A stretch of DNA of 18,808 nucleotides, from assembly GCA_013041835.1 (NCBI GenBank), contig JABDRH010000550.1, positions 1 to 18,808 of the forward strand. Reading direction: 5' to 3'. The translations under genes and the position numbers were made by a program. How positions within the stretch are numbered: position 1 is the stretch's first letter; each line of letters starts with the position of its first letter. This DNA is from Desulfatitalea sp. Its GTDB lineage: Bacteria > Desulfobacterota > Desulfobacteria > Desulfobacterales > Desulfosarcinaceae. The notes below the pieces were generated by a model. The model was not told the DNA's origin. It made no database searches and saw nothing but the letters and a program-made list of their open reading frames with translations. Positions 15,191-18,808 of this stretch are shown here, one piece after another.

Positions 15191-15210
15191 TAAGGCATTT
15201 GAGTGCCTTA
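15191..15210 (-). terminator. possible hairpin terminator overlapping the rplQ stop
   Basis: A perfect 7-bp stem, TAAGGCA/TGCCTTA (15204-15210 and 15191-15197), with a 6-nt loop begins at the rplQ stop codon itself. The sequence after it on the minus strand (TGATATATTG) is AT-rich but not a real T-run, so termination may be weak or rely on the repeat just beyond. Confidence 0.4.
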
Positions 15211-16008
15211 CAATTCTTTTTTGGGCTCACTGCCTTCACGCGTCTCAGCAGATGCGTCCTTGCCAGTAGAAGGATCGGCATTGTCCGCTGCTTTGGGTGT
15301 GGCTTCCGTGCCTTCGACGCGGTCCGGTGCAGGCTCGGCCGTATCGCTGGATATTTCGCTTTCAACCGTGCCTGCTTCGGCCGCCGGTGGCTTTTCAACG
15401 GCATCGGCGTCGGCGGTTCCTTCGGCCGCCATAACCTCGGCAGTAGCGGACGCTTCAGCTTGGACTTGAGCCTGTTCTTCTACAGGGTTTTCGGCCGTTT
15501 GCCCCTCGGCGGCATCCGCTGCCGTTTCTTTTATAGTGTCCGTGTCCGGTTGCGTTGAAGGATCAGTAGCCGGTGCCGCCGATTCTTTAACCGCTTCAGC
15601 CTGCTTTTTGGCTTTGGCCTTGCTTTTTTTCTTTGCCTTTTTGGTCTCTTCGCCAAGGGAAACCAGCTCGATAAGCGATACGGCAGCAGCATCCCCCGGC
15701 CGGTGCCCGATTTTTACAATACGTGTGTATCCGCCGTTGATGCTTCCGAAACGACTTTGAGCCTCTTCAAACAGCTTATGCACAACTGGCTTCTCACGCA
15801 TAATTGCCAAAACCTGGCGCCGGGCATGCAAATCCCCTCGTTTGGCCAATGTAATGACATGATCGGCCCAGCGCCGTAGCTCCTTGGCTTTCACATCCGT
15901 AGTGCGAATACGATCGTACTTGAAAAGAGATGTGACCATATTCCTAAACATAGCCTGCCGATGGCTTGTCGTTCGGTTCAGTTTAACACCGGATTTTCTG
16001 TGTCTCAT
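15208..16008 (-). CDS. rplQ: 50S ribosomal protein L17 with long acidic C-terminal tail
   Basis: L17 lies near the peptide exit tunnel of the 50S subunit. Residues 1-117 are a complete bacterial L17 ([74 protein letters not shown]). The protein then continues for about 145 residues, where the family usually ends near 120-130. The extension starts with a basic linker ([13 protein letters not shown], about 123-135) and passes into an Ala/Glu/Thr/Pro/Asp-rich, strongly acidic, probably disordered tail to residue 266. Base composition of the tail fits its neighbours and there is one clean TAA, so a sequencing frameshift is not needed to explain it. It begins 8 nt after rpoA and ends the alpha operon. 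Confidence 0.97.
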   Translation of the reverse strand: MRHRKSGVKLNRTTSHRQAMFRNMVTSLFKYDRIRTTDVKAKELRRWADHVITLAKRGDLHARRQVLAIMREKPVVHKLFEEAQSRFGSINGGYTRIVKIGHRPGDAAAVSLIELVSLGEETKKAKKKSKAKAKKQAEAVKESAAPATDPSTQPDTDTIKETAADAAEGQTAENPVEEQAQVQAEASATAEVMAAEGTADADAVEKPPAAEAGTVESEISSDTAEPAPDRVEGTEATPKAADNADPSTGKDASAETREGSEPKKEL

Positions 16009-16016
16009 GGATCAAC

Positions 16017-17048
16017 CTACTCCCCTTCTTCTTCTTCTACTTCGACATCTTCCAACGGCGGGACGAATCCGTCGATCTTCATACCTAAAGAAAGTCCCAT
16101 GCTTGTCAGCACCTCTTTGATCTCATTGAGGGATTTTCGCCCAAAATTCTTAGTCTTCAGCATTTCATTTTCGGATTTTTGCACCAATTGGTAGATTTTG
16201 TTGATTTCGGCATTTTTCAGGCAATTGGCACTGCGCACGGAAAGCTCCAATTCATCTACGCTACGGTACAAATTGTCGTTGAACTCTACCTCTTCTTCAT
16301 CGCCGCCAGTTTTTTTCGCGTCTGGCTCGACATCTTCATCGAAAGTGATAAAAATGGACATCTGGTCTTTGATGATTTTAGCCGCATAGGCCACTGCGTC
16401 TTCGGGGCTAATGCTTCCGTCCGTCCACACTTCAAGCGTCAACTTATCATAGTCGGTGCGCTGTCCCACCCGAGCATTGCCCACTACATAATTCACGCGT
16501 TTGATGGGTGAAAAAACCGCATCAATTGGAATGGTGCCGATGGGAGCATCCTCTTCTTTATTTGCTTCGGAAAGCGCATACCCCTTCCCGACCTTGACAG
16601 TCATCTCCATGTTGAGTGACCCCTCGGACGCTATCGTGGCGACGACCGAATCCGGATTAAGCACTTCCACCGCACCATCGGGACTAATAAAATCACCAGC
16701 GGTAACAACACCCTCGCCCTCAGCGTTGCAGGTCAATCTTCGGGTTTGGGTATCTTTCATCTTCACCCGAACCTGTTTCAGATTCAAGATAATCTCGGAA
16801 ACGTCCTCCAAGACATTTGAAATCACACTGAATTCATGCTGAACATTTTCTATCTTTATACTGGTGATGGCTGCACCGTGCAATGACGACAGGATGATCC
16901 GCCGCAGCGAGTTCCCCATCGTCATACCGTACCCGCGCTCCAGGGGCTCACAGACAAATTTTCCGTAGGTAGACGTGCTGGATACTTGCACCTTTTCCGG
17001 CTTGATCAAATCTCGCCAGTTGATATACATGAGTTCGTTTGATGGCAT
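16017..17048 (-). CDS. rpoA: DNA-directed RNA polymerase subunit alpha
   Basis: Scaffold subunit of RNA polymerase. The N-terminal dimerisation domain shows [22 protein letters not shown] sequence (here [10 protein letters not shown]). The C-terminal domain has [13 protein letters not shown], including the Arg that contacts UP elements, and [15 protein letters not shown]. It ends in a short acidic tail (EVEEEEGE). I prefer the ATG at 17048, which has GGAG at 7 nt; an in-frame ATG two codons earlier (17054) lies only 2 nt from that GGAG. rpsD precedes it by about 60 nt and rplQ follows by 8 nt, the usual alpha-operon order. The product is 343 aa from this start. Confidence 0.97.
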   Translation of the reverse strand: MPSNELMYINWRDLIKPEKVQVSSTSTYGKFVCEPLERGYGMTMGNSLRRIILSSLHGAAITSIKIENVQHEFSVISNVLEDVSEIILNLKQVRVKMKDTQTRRLTCNAEGEGVVTAGDFISPDGAVEVLNPDSVVATIASEGSLNMEMTVKVGKGYALSEANKEEDAPIGTIPIDAVFSPIKRVNYVVGNARVGQRTDYDKLTLEVWTDGSISPEDAVAYAAKIIKDQMSIFITFDEDVEPDAKKTGGDEEEVEFNDNLYRSVDELELSVRSANCLKNAEINKIYQLVQKSENEMLKTKNFGRKSLNEIKEVLTSMGLSLGMKIDGFVPPLEDVEVEEEEGE

Positions 17049-17109
17049 ATCCATTCTCCAGCCTTGGGGTTATTATAAAGGATAAGTGCAATCATCGTTC
17101 ATAAAATGG

Positions 17110-17739
17110 CTACTTGGAGTACAACTCAACGATAAGCTGTTCTTGCATCGGCATGGTCAAATCGTCCCGAACAGGAAAGCTTTTGATAGTTCCAAGCATT
17201 TCATTCTTATCCAAGTCGAGCCATTGCGGGATACCGCGTCGCACCACAGCTTCGAGAGCTCCGTTGATGGCCTGTACTTTTTTACTCTTTTCTCCCACAC
17301 TTATTTGATCACCCACCTTGACCCTGTACGAAGGGATGTTCACCCGCTTTCCATTAACCATAAAATGGTTATGCCGGACAAAATGCCGCCCCTGCGTACG
17401 TGAGTTCGTGAATCCAAGTCGGTACACCACGCTGTCCAGGCGCCGTTCCAGTATCACCAGAAGATTGGTGCCGGTGATCCCCTTTTGACGATCGGCATCC
17501 TGGAAGCTGAGATGAAACTGTTTCTCAGACAAACCGTACATACGCTTTACCTTCTGTTTTTCACGTAACTGGATACCGTAGTCCGATGTTTTTCCGCGCC
17601 GGCGCTGGCCATGTTCACCGGGTACATAACTGCGGCGATCAAAAGCGCATTTGTCCGAATGACAGCGGTCCCCTTTAAGAAACAGCTTTAGATTCTCTCT
17701 TCGGCATATTCTGCATACCGAACCAGTATAACGTGCCAA
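17110..17739 (-). CDS. rpsD: 30S ribosomal protein S4 (TTG start, zinc-binding form)
   Basis: Primary 16S rRNA-binding protein of the small subunit and, in many bacteria, the autoregulator of this operon. It is 209 aa. The N-terminus carries Cys9, Cys12, Cys26 and Cys31, the zinc-binding arrangement known from Thermus S4. The S4 RNA-binding fold follows (RLDSVVYRLGF, RTQGRHFVRHNHFMVNGKRV). The start codon is TTG at 17739 with AAGGAGG 5 nt upstream, giving the expected MARYTG. Confidence 0.97.
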   Translation of the reverse strand: MARYTGSVCRICRRENLKLFLKGDRCHSDKCAFDRRSYVPGEHGQRRRGKTSDYGIQLREKQKVKRMYGLSEKQFHLSFQDADRQKGITGTNLLVILERRLDSVVYRLGFTNSRTQGRHFVRHNHFMVNGKRVNIPSYRVKVGDQISVGEKSKKVQAINGALEAVVRRGIPQWLDLDKNEMLGTIKSFPVRDDLTMPMQEQLIVELYSK

Positions 17740-17776
17740 TATTGCCTCCTTATGACATTGAAGCGGATCTTAAAGT

Positions 17777-18163
17777 TTAAACCCGACGGCGTTTTGGGGG
17801 ACGGCAACCATTATGGGGGATGGGTGTTACATCCTTTATTATGGTAACATTAAAACCTGCCGCCTGAAGCGCCCGCAAGGCGGACTCACGTCCTGCGCCA
17901 GGCCCCTTGACATACACTTCCACGCTGCGCATGCCATGTTCCATCGCCTTTTTAGCGGCATCTTCCGCGGTCATCTGTGCGGCAAAAGGCGTACTTTTTC
18001 TTGACCCCTTAAATCCCATAACGCCAGCGCTGGACCACGAGATCACATTTCCCACCGTGTCGGTAATGGTGATAATGGTGTTGTTAAACGTAGATTGGAT
18101 ATGGACAACACCGGTGCTGATGTTCTTTTTCTCTTTCTTCTTGGTACGCGTTTTTCTAGGCAT
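17777..18163 (-). CDS. rpsK: 30S ribosomal protein S11
   Basis: Platform protein of the 30S subunit, 128 aa, normal length. Family landmarks are [54 protein letters not shown] and the C-terminal [12 protein letters not shown]. It has an ATG start with AAGGA about 8 nt upstream. It sits between rpsM and rpsD, each separated by under 40 nt. Confidence 0.98.
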   Translation of the reverse strand: MPRKTRTKKKEKKNISTGVVHIQSTFNNTIITITDTVGNVISWSSAGVMGFKGSRKSTPFAAQMTAEDAAKKAMEHGMRSVEVYVKGPGAGRESALRALQAAGFNVTIIKDVTPIPHNGCRPPKRRRV

Positions 18164-18191
18164 CTGCAGTGTCCTTCAACCTGTTGAATGG

Positions 18192-18575
18192 CTACTTCTT
18201 TTTGGCCGCCCCTTTTTTCTTCACGGCGGAACGTTTGGGGCCTTTGCGAGTGCGCGCATTGGTGCTTGTGCGTTGCCCACGAACCGGCAGTCCGCGCCGA
18301 TGGCGCAATCCACGGTATGAACCAAGGTCCATAAGCCGCTTAATGTTCATGGAAACGTCCGTCCGCAGTTCGCCTTCGACTTTCAATCTGCTGTCGATCA
18401 CTTTGCGGATATCGTTAATTTCAGCGTCGGTGAGATCATCCGTGATGGTACCCGGCTCCAGGTTGATCTCCTTAAGAATGTTACGCGACGTCGTTCGGCC
18501 AATACCAAAGATATAGGTCAGGCCGATTTCGATTCTCTTGCGTCTTGGTAAGTCTACGCCGGCGATACGTGCCAA
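18192..18575 (-). CDS. rpsM: 30S ribosomal protein S13 (TTG start)
   Basis: Head protein of the 30S subunit contacting the P-site tRNA and the 50S subunit, 127 aa. Landmarks are [29 protein letters not shown] and [18 protein letters not shown], with a basic tail ending in KKKGAAKKK. The start is TTG at 18575 with AGGAGG 7 nt upstream; no ATG fits. It follows rpmJ by 32 nt. Confidence 0.98.
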   Translation of the reverse strand: MARIAGVDLPRRKRIEIGLTYIFGIGRTTSRNILKEINLEPGTITDDLTDAEINDIRKVIDSRLKVEGELRTDVSMNIKRLMDLGSYRGLRHRRGLPVRGQRTSTNARTRKGPKRSAVKKKGAAKKK

Positions 18576-18607
18576 AGTAAATCCTCCTCTAACTCGTAAA
18601 GGCCCAT

Positions 18608-18721
18608 TTAGCCTTGACGTTGCTTATGGCGTTTATTGGTGCAGATCACGCGCACAACGCCGTTACGCCGAATGATTTTACATTTGCTGCAAATCTTCTT
18701 GACTGATGCCCTTACTTTCAT
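18608..18721 (-). CDS. rpmJ: 50S ribosomal protein L36 (zinc ribbon form)
   Basis: A 37-aa ribosomal protein reading [19 protein letters not shown] and ending KRHKQRQG. The zinc ligands Cys11, Cys14, Cys27 and His32 are all present, so this is the C+ (zinc-containing) paralogue. AAGGAG precedes the ATG. It lies between infA and rpsM, the order common in bacteria where rpmJ leads the alpha operon. Confidence 0.97.
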   Translation of the reverse strand: MKVRASVKKICSKCKIIRRNGVVRVICTNKRHKQRQG

Positions 18722-18769
18722 CGGTTTCGCTCCTTGGTGCGTCCTGCTTGGGCTTTATACATCCGTTGC

Positions 18770-18808
18770 CTATTTGGAACGGTAAGTAATCCGGCCGCGA
18801 CTCAGATC
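18770..18808 (-). CDS. infA: translation initiation factor IF-1, C-terminal end only
   Basis: The last 12 codons before a TAG read DLSRGRITYRSK. This matches the conserved C-terminus of IF-1 (DLTRGRITYRxK), and the position just upstream of rpmJ is the classical infA location. The rest of the gene lies beyond the right edge. Because the visible part is so short, the call rests on this motif plus synteny. Confidence 0.88.
   Translation of the reverse strand, partial: DLSRGRITYRSK

Larger units (their letters stand above)
14818..15207. other. spacer between rplQ and gspA
   Basis: These 390 nt contain, from left to right, the candidate gspA promoter, a G8 run, about 150 nt in which I see nothing recognisable (14883-15039), the second dispersed repeat copy (15040-15179) and a possible rplQ terminator (15191-15210). 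Short open frames exist, for example 14803-15009 on the plus strand, but have no protein-like pattern or ribosome-binding site. Confidence 0.6.

Overview
The window looks like chromosome of a sulfate-reducing or related Desulfobacterota (former Deltaproteobacteria) bacterium, probably Desulfobacterales-like. This is inferred from the gene set (periplasmic-type [NiFe] hydrogenase, complete hyp set, a DUF1848 protein, GspA/GspB) and a moderately GC-rich coding style; no rRNA is present to settle it.

Layout. (1) Positions 1-3274, minus strand: hypA, hypB, then the [NiFe] hydrogenase large subunit and a Tat-exported small subunit that runs off the left edge. (2) Positions 3735-8406, plus strand: hypC, hypF, hypD and hypE, tightly packed, reading away from hypAB. 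The 460-base divergent spacer holds a large imperfect palindrome. Together HypA-F supply everything needed to build the NiFe(CN)2CO site: HypE/HypF make the cyanide ligands, HypC/HypD assemble the Fe(CN)2CO unit, and HypA/HypB insert nickel. The usual last step, endopeptidase removal of a C-terminal propeptide, seems unnecessary because the large subunit gene stops exactly at the final metal-ligand histidine. (3) Positions 8711-12185, plus strand: a small unrecognised protein, a DUF1848 protein with a C-terminal radical-SAM-like cysteine motif, a DusB-type tRNA-dihydrouridine synthase, and an AT-richer M24 metallopeptidase. A coding-like remnant without a start lies between hypE and this group. 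(4) Positions 12212-14817, minus strand: gspA and gspB, overlapping by 4 nt. (5) Positions 15208-18808, minus strand: the ribosomal alpha operon infA(partial)-rpmJ-rpsM-rpsK-rpsD-rpoA-rplQ. L17 carries an unusual tail of about 145 residues.

Two same-orientation copies of a roughly 140-bp dispersed repeat lie at the 3' ends of hypB and rplQ; the first supplies the last codons and stop of hypB. I see no rRNA, tRNA, CRISPR array, transposase or phage gene. The least ordinary items are the propeptide-less hydrogenase with large-before-small gene order, the DUF1848/dusB operon, the L17 tail and the repeat elements. I did not find a clear new defence or mobile system.
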